From Sipunculus nudus (Eukaryota > Annelida > Sipuncula > Golfingiida > Sipunculidae): DNA of 64,000 nt. The number at the start of each line of letters is the position of its first letter. The first letter of the stretch is position 1. This document shows, one piece after another, positions 46,601-56,860 of the stretch. The stretch is taken from positions 26,852,340-26,916,339 of the forward strand of contig CM049322.1 of NCBI GenBank assembly GCA_026874595.1, in the 5' to 3' direction. The notes under the pieces were generated by a model. That model searched no databases, was not told the origin of the DNA, and saw nothing but the letters and a program-made list of their open reading frames with translations. The position numbers and the translations under genes were made by a program.

Positions 46601-47351
46601 TACATAAATAATGTGACCTGTATTTACTCTGTTAAAACTGCATAAATAACGTGACCTTAACTTCCTCTGTGAAATCTACATAAATAATGTGACCTGTACT
46701 TACTCTGTGAAATCTACATAAATAATGTGACCTGTACTTACTCTGTGAAATCTATATAAATAATGTGACCTGTACTTCCTCTGTGAAATCTACATAAATA
46801 ATGTGACCAGTATTTACTCTGTGAAATCTACATAAATAATGTGACCTGTATTTACTCTGTGAAATCTGCATAAATAATGTGACCTGTACTTACTCTGTGA
46901 AATCTACATAAATAATGTGACCTGTACTTACTGTGAAATCTACATAAATAATGTGACCTGTACTTACTCTGTGAAATCTACATAAATAATGTGACCTGTA
47001 CTTACTCTGTGAAATCTACATAAATTATGTGACCTGTACTTACTCTGTAAAAACTGCATAAATAATGTGACCTGTATTTTCTCTGTAAAAACTGCATAAA
47101 TAATGTGACCTGTACTTACTCTGTGAAATCTACATAAATAATGTGACCTGTATTTACTCTGTAAAAACTGCATAAATAATGTGACCTGTACTTACTCTGT
47201 GAAATCTACATAAATAATGTGACCTGTATTTACTCTGTAAAAACTGCATAAATAATGTGACCTGTATTTACTCTGTAAAAACTGCATAAATAATGTGACC
47301 TGTACTTACTCTGTAAAAACTGCATAAATAATGTGACCTGTACTTACAATA
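43640..47351. repeat. 38-bp minisatellite, more than 90 copies, derived from a nicastrin splice-donor region
   Basis: The monomer on the plus strand is TGTGACCTGTACTTACTC-TGTGAAATCTACATAAATAA (38 bp). The main array is 43800-47351; 43640-43800 holds diverged units. On the minus strand, the nicastrin coding strand, it reads AGATTTCACAGA|GTAAGTACAG. This matches the junction of exon 48573-48447 (AGACTTCACAAA|GTAAGTCTAG) and continues to match for about 20 intronic bases (GGT[T/C]ACATTAT). Variants lose the donor: CTTCCTCTG gives GAGGAAGT and GTATTTACTC gives GTAAAT. Units of different type follow each other in loosely repeating blocks of four to seven (for example 44716-45960). Minus-strand open frames here are repeat translations. 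Confidence 0.9.
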
Positions 47352-47359
47352 CTTCAAAC
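47352..47359 (+). repeat. hAT target-site duplication, left copy
   Basis: CTTCAAAC; pairs with CTTCAAGC at 48374-48381 (7 of 8 identical). Confidence 0.7.
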
Positions 47360-48373
47360 CAGACATTGGGTATTTGTATTCAGTATTTGTATTCATTGTA
47401 TTTGAATACAGGTATTTTCAGTATTCGTATTCGTATTTGAACACATTTGTAAAAAGTACAAATTATTTGTATTTGTATTCAAATACACTGCAGAGGTTTT
47501 CACATTCACAAATACTTTTCTTGAATTCATGCAGTACACATTAATGTTGTTTACCTTTTATGCACACTAAAAATCTTATTAACACATTTTGACATTCTTT
47601 TACTTTATTCATATTAAATTAATATAAATGTGTTTATTCTGTCAGGCGTACAAGACATTGCAAGAGAACACATCTTGTTGACCATATCTATTGAAGCTTG
47701 AGATGTGGTTACCACTCACCCTAACTTCTGAGCATATCTTAAGAATTCATGCATTAACAATACAAGCAGTTCAGGCTTGTGCTGTGACTAACTCTGGCTG
47801 TCACTGCTATTAATTAATTTAGTCTAAGCAGTTCAGGTGAGCTTATCCACTTGTCATTATCTGACTACCCCTCTATATTCTCTGACATGTGTCCAAGACA
47901 TCATTTCAGTTTCTGATGCACACTGTGCTCTGCTGTCTGTCAGAGATATTGTAGGACAGTAATCAGTATGGCATCACCTGCCAAGATGTCAGCGAGTCAT
48001 GATCATTTTGACCAGCCAGATTGTACCAATGGATCTCATAAAGTCAAATGCAAGTAATGTGCTGCACAGATTTTGGATAACTGGAAAAACCACATCGAAT
48101 CTCTTCACACACTTGCATAAATATTTTGTATTTTTGACTATAATACAATGCAAGTGTGATATATGATGATTGCAGTTGATACTTGATAGTTTATTTTTGT
48201 TTCAGTAAATTGTATTCATAATGATATTTATGAATACATTTGTATGTGAATTCGTATTTGTATTCGAATACATTTATGTTTTGGAGTATTTGTATTCGTA
48301 TTTGTATTCATGTATCCTTGCTGTATTTGTATTCATATTCGAATACATTTCTCCTGTATTCGACCCATGTCTG
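47360..48373 (+). mobile_element. Non-autonomous hAT-type transposon, 1014 bp
   Basis: The ends are inverted: CAGACATTGGGT on the left and CAGACATGGGTC reading inward from the right. The 8-bp flanking duplication is the hAT hallmark. The subterminal parts are rich in TATTCG/TATTTG repeats (47370-47480, 48215-48360), possible transposase-binding sites. A remnant BED zinc finger lies at 47968-48121. It separates the array from the last monomer-like stretch beside the nicastrin exon, so it entered after the array began. Confidence 0.8.
47968..48121 (+). pseudogene. Remnant BED-type zinc finger of a hAT transposase
   Basis: From ATG 47968 the frame reads MASPAKMSASHDHFDQPDCT and NGSHKVKCK, then TAA, then CAAQI. 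After a frameshift GKTTSNLFTHLHK follows. K-C-x2-C (with the stop falling between the cysteines) and the later TSNLFTHL with H match a BED finger, the DNA-binding N-terminus of hAT transposases. The stop and frameshift make it inactive; the catalytic part is deleted. Confidence 0.65.
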
Positions 48374-48381
48374 CTTCAAGC
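48374..48381 (+). repeat. hAT target-site duplication, right copy
   Basis: CTTCAAGC; see 47352-47359. Confidence 0.7.
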
Positions 48382-48446
48382 CACTCCTGATATTTATGAA
48401 TCTGTGAAATCTGCATTAATAATTATATAATGTAACCTAGACTTAC
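48382..48446 (-). promoter_or_regulatory. Nicastrin 5' splice site and first array-like unit
   Basis: On the minus strand the donor GTAAGTCTAGGTTACATTAT begins at 48446. Then TTATTAATGCAGATTTCACA follows, which restarts the 38-bp monomer pattern. It is the exon-proximal, diverged unit of the array across the hAT insertion. Confidence 0.75.
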
Positions 48447-48573
48447 TTTGTGAAGTCTTCATTCTTCAGGAGTGGGATGTAAGGACTGTGCGGTCCATTT
48501 TTGACAATCCAATCAATATCACTGTCCGTGTTGTTCACATAATGCAGGACCCCCACATTACCTCCACGATCAG
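48447..48573 (-). CDS. NCSTN: Nicastrin, internal exon (N-terminal ectodomain)
   Basis: A 127-bp exon between acceptor TTTGTTGAACAG and donor ACAAA|GTAAGT. After two bases that finish a codon it reads DRGGNVGVLHYVNNTDSDID, WIVKNGPHSPYIPLLKNEDF and T, then AA of a Lys codon completed in the next exon. Human nicastrin has GDTGVIHVVEKEEDLQWVL, TDGPNPPYMVLLESKHFT here (recalled from memory). NNT is a possible N-glycosylation site. The phase fits exon 38568-38453 exactly. The upstream exon with the first disulfide (Cys50/Cys62 in human) is not found up to 64000. The last 14 bases of this exon resemble every monomer of the 38-bp array downstream in the transcript. Confidence 0.92.
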
Positions 48574-48840
48574 CTGTTCAACAAATAATAGTAAATTTTA
48601 TTATGATCAAAACACTTTCAACATTTTTATTAATTCAATGAATAGTAATTCATTGTATGAGTTATCTGATAACATAAATTGTTAACAATATAAATGTTAA
48701 CATTGCTCAGCGTCACTGACAGGTCCTTTACACCTGTCCACCTGTTTTTTTGCAATTATATTTCTGCAGAGGAATGCTTAAACTTTGCCCCTATGACAGA
48801 AAGAGGTAAATGCATAATAAACTATTTTTTTTAAATAACA
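48574..48840. other. Nicastrin intron
   Basis: AT-rich sequence beginning with the polypyrimidine tract and acceptor on the minus strand (48574-48600). Nothing else is recognised. Confidence 0.5.
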
Positions 48841-48888
48841 GCATACGACGGACGCCGCCGCACCATCGCATAAGCTCACAGGTTCGCT
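48841..48888 (+). mobile_element. R2 3' end fragment
   Basis: Holds a short ACGACGG tract, GCACCATCGCATAAGCT and the SIR CACAGGTTCGC (48877-48887). It is joined to R1 sequence (AAAAATCTGAAATCC) at exactly the same base as the complete R2 at 21188. Confidence 0.7.
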
Positions 48889-49370
48889 AAAAATCTGAAA
48901 TCCTTATGTGTGCATGATATGAAAATTATATCAACAGTGCTCACAGGAAACAAACGTGCAATGGTCAAAGTTGGGCAAAATTTAAGGTACTAATTTTATA
49001 TTTATACTAATAACTTATAAAATTTGAAAAATTCAGAACTAATTTTGGGTATTCAATAGAATCTTGATTAAATAATGTTACATCCCTGACAAAAAAAATC
49101 TCTAGCTTTTCAGCAAATCCCCTTGTTAAGGGAGTAAATATATTTCTTGATTTTTTTTCACAAAGTGCATTTTGTTTGGGCCTATAACTTTAAACAATTA
49201 TGCAATACTGACATCATTTTTGGCATGTGCATAGAGAATGTATAGAAAAATATGTATATTTTATATGAATAAAGTCAGATCAGTGGTTTTGATATTAGGC
49301 AGTCTTGAAGTGTAACAATGGGTTTTTAATGGAAAAATGAAGTTTTTCATTAATATCTCGAAGGTATTAA
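48889..49370 (+). mobile_element. R1-f, left part
   Basis: R1 body from CTGAAATCCTTATGTGTGCA to GAAGGTATTAA. It is interrupted by the TTAA transposon and resumes at 54545. Confidence 0.75.
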
Positions 49371-49543
49371 AGTCCAAGTCTCAGCACGGAGGTCGATTAG
49401 GTCATATGCTCGTCTTCTATGTATCAAAACACGATGTTATGGTCCATTTAACATTAATCTAGCAATTTAATCAATTAATACGACATTTGAAACTGACGCG
49501 CCGAATACACTCCGGAAACTGCCGAAAGCCAAGGGGGAAATCC

Positions 49544-49559
49544 GTGACGTCACGTGTGG
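49544..49559 (+). promoter_or_regulatory. CRE plus E-box site near the left end of the transposon
   Basis: GTGACGTCACGTGTGG contains TGACGTCA (CREB/ATF consensus) overlapping CACGTG. It is the exact inverted copy of 54336-54351. It lies 142 bp before the ATG at 49686 and is probably part of a promoter. Confidence 0.5.
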
Positions 49560-49685
49560 AAGTCGTCTCACACAAGCATTATGGCGCGGCGGCGGTCGAA
49601 GTAAACAATCCGATGATACTTCCAATGCATCAAGTGACAGCCAAGCGTCCACCGACTATGGTTTAAATTTAGTTATTTCAGAAGT

Positions 49686-49873
49686 ATGTCAGAAAGTGAT
49701 GGTAGTGATGTAGGATTTGAAAATCCTTGTGATATTGAACCATTTCGATTTGAGCCATTGGCTCGACGAGGGGAGATCGAAGGAGGGTGAACCGAGTCTG
49801 ACAGTGACAGCCGTGTCAACACAGAATCCGATGAACCATCTCAGACGTCTATGGGAGCAGGCGCAAATGACTG
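49686..49873 (+). pseudogene. First exon of a P2X7-like (C-terminal domain) transposon-borne gene
   Basis: From ATG 49686: MSESDGSDVGFENPCDIEPF, RFEPLARRGEIEGG, an in-frame TGA (49788-49790), then TESDSDSRVNTESDEPSQTS and GANDW, ending at a plausible donor TG|GTAATT. The acidic Ser/Asp-rich start and the IEPFRFEP motif resemble the many invertebrate P2X purinoceptor 7-like proteins that lack the channel and keep the cysteine-rich cytoplasmic domain. In those the next residues are a C-x-C-G pattern, which I could not find downstream. Recognition is from memory; the stop makes it a pseudogene or a single-base variant. Confidence 0.45.
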
Positions 49874-50499
49874 GTAATTATTTTATTTTACTCTAACATT
49901 GAATACATCTCAATTATCTGTAATTGGGGCATGTTGATCTATTACACTGAAATAAATATCGCTCAACCAACGCATGAAGCACTGATTTTTTTATGACAGT
50001 CCTAGGTTTTCCTGGAAAGATGGGTCCCAGCTAGCTCATTTCTGTGATTTATTAAAATGCCATTACTTATCAGTGAGTGGTCATATTTTTTGGATTTAAG
50101 AACTATATTAAAAAAAATCCGTAAAAAACCAATCTTGCAGTGTATTTCTTATCTGAAAATCTTATTTTTGGAAAAAAAAATTACTGATATACCTAGCTAG
50201 TATTAAAGCTGTCATTTGACAAGTGACTTGTGAATTCTCAACCTGGATGCCATTAAAAATTGTAAAATTATTTTCACAATACTAATAATGATGACTTTAA
50301 AAAAATATATAATTTTTTATAAAAATTTAAATTTTCATTTTTATTATTGCACATATTACATGCACATATATATATAATATTAATTATTTAAAAAGAATAA
50401 TTTTGCAAATACTAGATATATACTAGTAATATTTACTGAATTTTTATGCATTTCAATAACCTTGCAAGGGTTATTGTTTTCACTCAATTCTGTGTGTGT

Positions 50500-51540
50500 G
50501 CAGGGGTGTCAATATAGGCAGGGGGGGGGGGGGGTTATATATCCCCAAAACTTTTTGGCAAGGGGGAAGGGATGGTCAATGTAATAACCCCCCCCCCCAA
50601 CACACACACACACACTATTCAGAGAATATATTGTTATGAAGTAGTAAATTTAAATATTGGTAATCAAACTAAAACTTAAAATTCACAGAGTGACAAACAC
50701 TAAGATCAGTGTCAGAGACTGATGAGGACTGATATTCAGACAGAGCCAGAGGAAATTAATGGTTCATCAGACAACCAAGTATCTAATGGTAATTCAGTAT
50801 GTTTGTAGAGCCTAAATGTACTCTCACAAATTAGCTCTAAATTGGTTTCTATGATGAGGCAGGCAGATTATGTTTATACAAGTCTGTAAATAGCACTGTA
50901 GGTCAGTCTATAACTGGATGTATGTCAGGTCAGACTTGGGATTTTCCATAGAACTTTTGTCCAATCAGATCTCACGAAAGTTAGGAAGAACACTTACAAC
51001 TCAGATGTAATGGTGACCTACTTTGAGTCATCCAATAAGGTTTAGCTTTTATGACAAAATGCAGAAATATGGATATGTACGTCTCATATGTCACGTGAAA
51101 GCTCTGTAACAAAACTATCTGTAGTGCGCGCTTTGAGAGAGGCTGGGCAGCTCTCTCAGAGAGAGAGAGACTGTCCCAGACCACTTGCTATTGAATAAAG
51201 ACTTCTGTCATCAAACTGGTCTTGGAACATTGTCAGCCACCAACATCAGCAACCATATGTGATACAGGTGGGGACATCCCCGACCCCACATTGTATTAAT
51301 ATTATATATTACAAATAAAATATATTAATTAACTGAATTGTATACATTTGTCCAATTTATGATCTTACTATGAAAAATTTCATATCTAAAATGATTTAGA
51401 ATTAACATACAGACAATCAAAGGTATATATATTCCTTTTTTCTAACTTTGATTACCCTACCATGCCTGTCACCCCCCCCCCCCCCCTTTGAAGCCACTGT
51501 GTGTGTGTGTGTGTGTGTGTGTGCAAGGTAATGTAATAGT
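50500..51540. repeat. Poly-G/C, CA and GT tracts and a possible LTR fragment inside the transposon
   Basis: G-run at 50521-50534, C-run and (CA)n at 50588-50615, C-run at 51473-51486, (GT)n at 51499-51523. Between them, about 50930-51250 carries GCGCGCTTTGAGAGAGG, an AATAAA signal at about 51195 and GTGATACAGGTGGGGACATC, a layout like the end of an LTR. No second LTR, clear TG...CA boundary or target duplication was found, so the LTR idea is weak. Confidence 0.35.
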
Positions 51541-52409
51541 TGCATTACAGATGTTATTGCAATTTTACATATAGATCAGTACAGGGGAAATCTCAGGTGT
51601 TTACATTTTGGTGTAAATTCAACTCTGGGGTGAATGGTTTATGGAGTTTTATAGTTTATTTGTTTACACCAGGACATATGTGACCAGATGAACCTATGTA
51701 TGGCCATCTTTGGAGTGTAGTCATGATGTCACTCCACATGCCATTTCCCTCAAAGGTGTCAGTAAATCTTCATACAGCAAGAAAGACCAAGGTTGTTGTT
51801 CATTATGTTTATAGCCAAGGGCAGCAATATCCCAATGTCCAGGGGTGATTTTTAAAACAATCTCAGTGGAAAAAAAGTTTCCAGGAATAACACGGGTTAA
51901 TTTACATTTCAGAACACCACCTCTGAACATAATTTTCCATACAGGATTTGCACCCCCAATCAGACACTTTTTAATTTATCTTTAGTCATCCTTTGTGATA
52001 TTGACATTATTTATGATACACAACATGTCTTTTTGTAGGAAATACAGATAGACCACATTCAGGCAGCAGGTTTGATGGAACTGGGGATTCCTTGGGAGAC
52101 CCATCAGGATACCACTACCAGCATGTGCAGTGAAAAGGATTGAGCAGGCATTTATGTCACATGATGGGAAATAACTTTATAAAGGGTTCAGATGCCCTAG
52201 ATTGAACTGATAAGTGTACATCCTTGAGCACACTGATGAGATCTTAGTTGATAAGATGTAGCAATGAACTTCATTATTTCAGTGCACAAGATCTTACACC
52301 ACAATTATTACAGCATATTAAATCAATGCTTGCAGTCAAATTGCACACATACCCTGTATAATAGCAATAATCAAGTATTTACAATTACAAGATGCAGAAA
52401 TGGAGCCTT

Positions 52410-53277
52410 CTAGTCCATGTGCACAATGTTGTGTTTGAGCTCAAGTTTACCAGCAGGCATCTGGCGAATACAAGGTTGACTCCGCCACTTCCTGTGCAGG
52501 TTACAGTTGTTGCATATCTCACTTACCTGGACTGCAGTTTCCTTAACAAGAATCACCTGCTCATGTGTACAAGATGTGCTGTTTGGACAGAGGCTAATCA
52601 ACTCCTTCAGTTGTGAGTGGAATACAATAAATTTTGGCTCTTGATCTTGGTGTATTTCTTCATATAAGCTAATGCTTTTGGACCATAAAAGGACCACGCT
52701 GTCAAAATATCCTCAAAATCCCAGCCCTGTTGCCATATTGGATGTCACATTGGCCTGAAACTTACCACCCCAAATAACCTGAATGGGACCTATATTCAGA
52801 AAATTTTTAAAAGATTATTTAGATGAGGCATTAACAGGATCTTAAGGTACATGTATGTGCTTGGAAGCAGCGTTGGATTTGCATTTAAAGGAATGATGGA
52901 TGGACCAAGGACTGATGGACAGACATCAAGGCAATTATTCTTGAGCGGTGCCTGAACAAAAATCAGTCAGCATGAACAAACTGATATAAGAAAAATCTAT
53001 AATAAATGTCAAATCTATAAAGATTAAATATTTAACAATAAGTTCATAGAAGGATGAATCGGTATCAAAATCTTCATCATCAGAAGGGAAGAATTCATCA
53101 CTGCATAAACTGGTGGTGTTTCATCATCATCATTATCAACTGGTTCTTCTTCATCATTGAAGATGCTGCAATCTTCTGTATTTTGGCTAACCCGAGCTTC
53201 ACCAATCAGTGAGCACTGGACACCAGCCTTTTTTGTTGATACATTCACTGGGCAACCTGAATTTGAAACAATATGCC
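52410..53277 (-). pseudogene. Kolobok-type transposase exons, fragmentary
   Basis: Two coding blocks lie on the minus strand. The first runs from an acceptor-like TTTCAAATTCAG at about 53267: CPVNVSTKKAGVQCSLIGEA then a long acidic stretch (NDEEEPVDNDDDE). The second (52697-52410) reads EPKFIVFHSQLKELISLC, SEICNNCNLHRKWRSQPCI and RQMPAGKLEL. The pattern C-x2-C, then W-x-SQP, then AGnL is one I associate with Kolobok/THAP-linked transposases spread through animal genomes. The catalytic region that should follow is not readable. A possible earlier exon (AAKRRRYSLGKGVKHARLEE, donor GTGAGG) is at about 53815-53900. The assignment is by recalled motif only. Confidence 0.5.
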
Positions 53278-54335
53278 ATTTTCAATGATTTCCAGGACAA
53301 TTGAAAGATAACTATTTTATTTGTAATTTTAAAAAATATATATATACTAACATAACTTGTCATAAGATCTTATCACACAAAAATCATAGTATTTATGCTT
53401 TATTAAAATAAAATTGTGCATAATATGAAATCGGAGGTTAAATAAGGCAAATGTCACAACTGTTAGCATTAAATGATTATTTTAAATCGGAGTGGCCACT
53501 GTAATTTGTTAACAAACAATTGGGGGTTATGGACACACCCCTTGGCGCACCCCTATTTGCCGGCTAACTGCCAGGCAATTTGGCAGGAGTTGTGGGTGTT
53601 CATAGGTTTCCCTAGAACAAAGGGCACAATCCCAGCTTAAAAAATGCAACAACTTTGCATTAGGCCTATGAGTAGATTAAACAACCGTGTTTACATGGGC
53701 GATAATAAGGTATATTCAAATCACGTGACAATTTCTTATAATTTAAAATAAATAAATAACTTTCACTTTTATCAGTCAATTTCCTCACCGTTATAGAACC
53801 CTTTTCTTCTAATCTAGCGTGCTTCACACCTTTTCCGAGCGAGTACCTCCGGCGCTTGGCGGCGTTATCTTGCCCCGGCCCTTGATTGAAGTTGAAGCAA
53901 GGCTGAATCCACTCTCAGTCGGCCTTGAAACGGGTTCTGGTGGATTTATACTCGGAATTGCCCCTCGTATCAGATTTAGTTGTTTTTTTTTTTATTAATC
54001 CAGCTTCCCATTGCTGATAGTTTTAAAAATCGTCAGGGATCCGGAATTGTGCCCCATAAATGAAACTGGAAAGTTTTGCCAGGAGTTCCCGACCTCCAAT
54101 CGGCTTGTCTCTGTCTGACAGGTCCCACCTTTTCCCTAAACGTACGACTTTCGGCTAATTGTGGACGTTCACACTATCCTTGTTGGTATAATTGCATCCA
54201 CCAAGAACACCTCGTTTCGTCATTTTGATACTGTGTAAGATATAAATTGTTTGTCGAGGGGGAAAAAACACGGCAGTCAAGGATGCAGACGGTAAGACGC
54301 GGCACGTTGACCCATGTGATGTTTACCCACCAGTG

Positions 54336-54351
54336 CCACACGTGACGTCAC
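54336..54351 (-). promoter_or_regulatory. CRE plus E-box site near the right end of the transposon
   Basis: CCACACGTGACGTCAC is a perfect 16-bp inverted copy of 49544-49559. It lies in a GC-rich region (53800-54420) upstream of the minus-strand transposase frames, where their promoter would be expected. Confidence 0.5.
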
Positions 54352-54544
54352 TGAAGCCACGCCCACCGCGTATCACCGAGTGCACCTTTGCACTCAGCAG
54401 CGTGATTACCGTGATGTTTCACGGATAAAATGGAGCATTAATTCGATCTCGTTCAGCTTGAAACGACGTTGTATGCACTGTATTAACTTATTAAAAGGGT
54501 ACATTACGCTTTTTTAACTTATAAAAGTGCATGAAACTTGGACT

Positions 54545-55404
54545 TTAAGTCCTAGTGATCAAATTCTTGGCATGGTAGGGGATTTTGGAAACATCTAATT
54601 GTTTACCAAATTTTAGGAACTGAGAGCTGAAGCTGGGGAGCTGAGCTCTTGCAAACTGCATAACACTAGCTTGATGTAAACAATATGTTACATGGTGCTT
54701 GAAAACTTGAATAAAATCTACAGTTTTTGATCAACTGGTATCAAATTTTTGGTGTTAACAGACAAAATGCTAACAAAATCATGCTGTGAAAATTAAATCC
54801 ACAGTACTTTCAGGAAAAAAACGTGCCATGGTCAAAGTTGGGCAAAATTTAAGGTACCAATTTTTTATTTTTGTTAATATTTTAAAAATTTTAAAAGATT
54901 TTGATCTAATTTTGGGTATACAATTTAATTTTGATTAATTAAAGTTATATTACTGGAAAAAAAGTCCATAGCTTTAACATGTTTTGTGTTAAGTGATCAA
55001 ATATCTTTCCTGATTTTTTACAAAATGCATTATGTTTGGGCCCATAACTTTTTTTAAATTATATAATACAGACATAATTTCTGGCATGTACATAGGAAAT
55101 ATATAGAGGAATATTTATAGTAAATATGAGGAAAAACAGATGAGTGGTTTTGATATGAGGCCGTCCTGAAGTGTGAAATAGGTTTTTAATTAAAAATTGA
55201 GGTTTTTCCTTATTTTCCTCAAAGGAACGAAGTCGCAAAGACCCAGTTTTCTGCTTGGTAGGAGATCTAACATTATGCCTAATTTTGGATTCCTAGGTCT
55301 TACGGTTTCAAAACGTGCCACATCTAGGGACGGACGTACGGACGGACAACAGACAATGGACCACGACTATAGCTCAGATGACTTATAGTCAGCTGAGCTA
55401 AAAA
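54545..55404 (+). mobile_element. R1-f, right part
   Basis: Resumes at TTAAGTCCTAGTGATCAAAT. It contains the second core unit, an ACGG tract (55328-55350) and the 3' hairpin at 55371-55399. Confidence 0.75.
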
Positions 55405-55440
55405 ATATCCAAAGGAAAGGACAAAACCATGTAAATTATA

Positions 55441-56860
55441 AACAAGGCCTACAGGCCTAATGAAAACCTGTGCAATGGGTTACATATCAGGTATGTTTCA
55501 ATGAAAACATACTTTACCATAATTGAAAAAGTACTTGATTACTTGAGTACATGTGGTGCTGTAGGAGACCTTTGAAAAGGGCTATATATTTAGGGAGATA
55601 ATGGCACCAAAATATTTACAAAGAATAATTGATATGAAAATGTTTGTATGGTTTCTCTACAGTTTCAGAATTTGCTTTATGCCAGTGTCAAAAGTGAGGG
55701 TGTTTTTGGTAAATTGCATCTGAAGATTGCCATGTTTAGTCACAGGAAGAGACATTCAAACTGTCACAGATAAGGGGGTGGTGTCACTTAAATGTTCCTA
55801 ACTTACTAAATATTCAACATATTCACTTCAAATTACCCTCCAGTATTGCCAAATAATTACGCTTGAAGAAAATGAGGAGACTGATTTATTATTTAGGCCA
55901 AAAAAAAATAAGGTATGGTTCTCAGGCACTTTTTTTCAGAAATCGGTGCGGGCAGGCAGTATTTTATTTTTGACCTTTTTTTTAATGCTCTGATAAAATG
56001 TCATATGATCAGTGAAAAGCATGAAAATAACAAATTTTTTTGCTAAACAGGTAAAAGCACTACATAAATTGTACTATTTTTCTACTTGAAAGATAAAAAT
56101 CAAAATAAAAATTGTTGATGCAGGGGTTAAAAATTGACGCGGGCAGTGCCCGAGAACCACACCTTTTATTTTTTTTGGCCTTATGTATATTTTTTTGGTT
56201 GGGTAATTAATATGGGAGGTAATTGGTTTATAATGAAACTGTTTGTTGTGTTTTTAAACTCGTCTTATTTTCAATTCAGGACTGATTCAGAAAATACATA
56301 CAAGTAATCTTGGGGTTTTTTTAACTCGAAGACAACATACAATTGACCTCACCATGAACTTCACATGATCTTAATAGAATATTCATTTAATGAATAATCA
56401 TGAGCATAACTGTTCCGTGCAACCAATCAGGTCACTGATATAACTGTAAACTGTGAGTCACCTGACAATAATAAATTTTGCATAATCTGGGAGAGCTCTC
56501 CAAACAGAACATGTGTAGTCTGTACCAGTACCCATGTCAGCATGTTTTTTGGGATATTTTTTTCATACAAAGGAGACAGTATAAAAAGTTCTAGGCCAAA
56601 GGTTGCAGGAGGCATTCCTCTGACTACCGACTGAATAATGTCTTACCTGCATGGCATGTAATTCGTATGAGACAAATAATCAAGATATCAAAAAATATTG
56701 CAAGATGGTTAAAAGTAACTGCGATGTATTCATCAGTGCAGCAATTCCAGTTGATGACGTCAGTCAATGCGACATCTACGTCAACAACCTTTGTGACACC
56801 ATTATTGTCCTGTAATTTTAGTATTTAAAAACTGAAGCAAGATGGAAATACTGGCAGGAA
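55441..56860 (+). other. R2 5' end followed by unclassified intron
   Basis: The R2 5' end AACAAGGCCTACAGGCCTAA with a mutated SIR (AAAACCTGTGCAA) is at 55441-55475. No matching 3' end follows. The text from 55490 to 56860 is AT-rich without recognised genes. AGGCACTTTTTTTCAGAAAT and CGGGCAGTGCCCGAGAACCA (about 56127) include a small palindrome GGGCAGTGCCC. Confidence 0.45.

Larger units (their letters stand above)
49371..54544 (+). mobile_element. Kolobok-like DNA transposon, 5.2 kb, with TTAA target duplication
   Basis: TTAA is at 49367-49370 and 54545-54548; uninterrupted R1 copies have a single TTAA (GGTATTAAGTCCTAGTG). The terminal inverted repeats are AGTCCAAGTCTCAGCAC on the left and AGTCCAAGTTTCATGCAC reading inward from the right. 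Inside are a first exon of a P2X7-like reading frame on the plus strand (49686-49873) and transposase-like exons on the minus strand (53270-52410). TTAA duplication and this type of transposase fit the Kolobok superfamily; piggyBac is less likely because the ends do not begin CC. Stops and missing exons suggest decay. Confidence 0.65.

Noticed and set aside
46964-47173. Minus-strand open frame of 69 codons with repeated FHRVSTGHIIY segments
   Set aside because: It is the translation of the 38-bp array; the period of 38 cycles through three frames and there is no start context or homologue.
43640-47351. CRISPR-like array
   Set aside because: The 38-bp unit repeats without unique spacers and the context is an animal intron.
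50930-51250. Solo LTR
   Set aside because: It has an AATAAA signal and LTR-like GC content, but no defined TG/CA ends or target duplication could be found; kept only as a weak remark.
52392-52616. Plus-strand frame of 74 codons
   Set aside because: Antisense shadow of the transposase-like block read on the minus strand.
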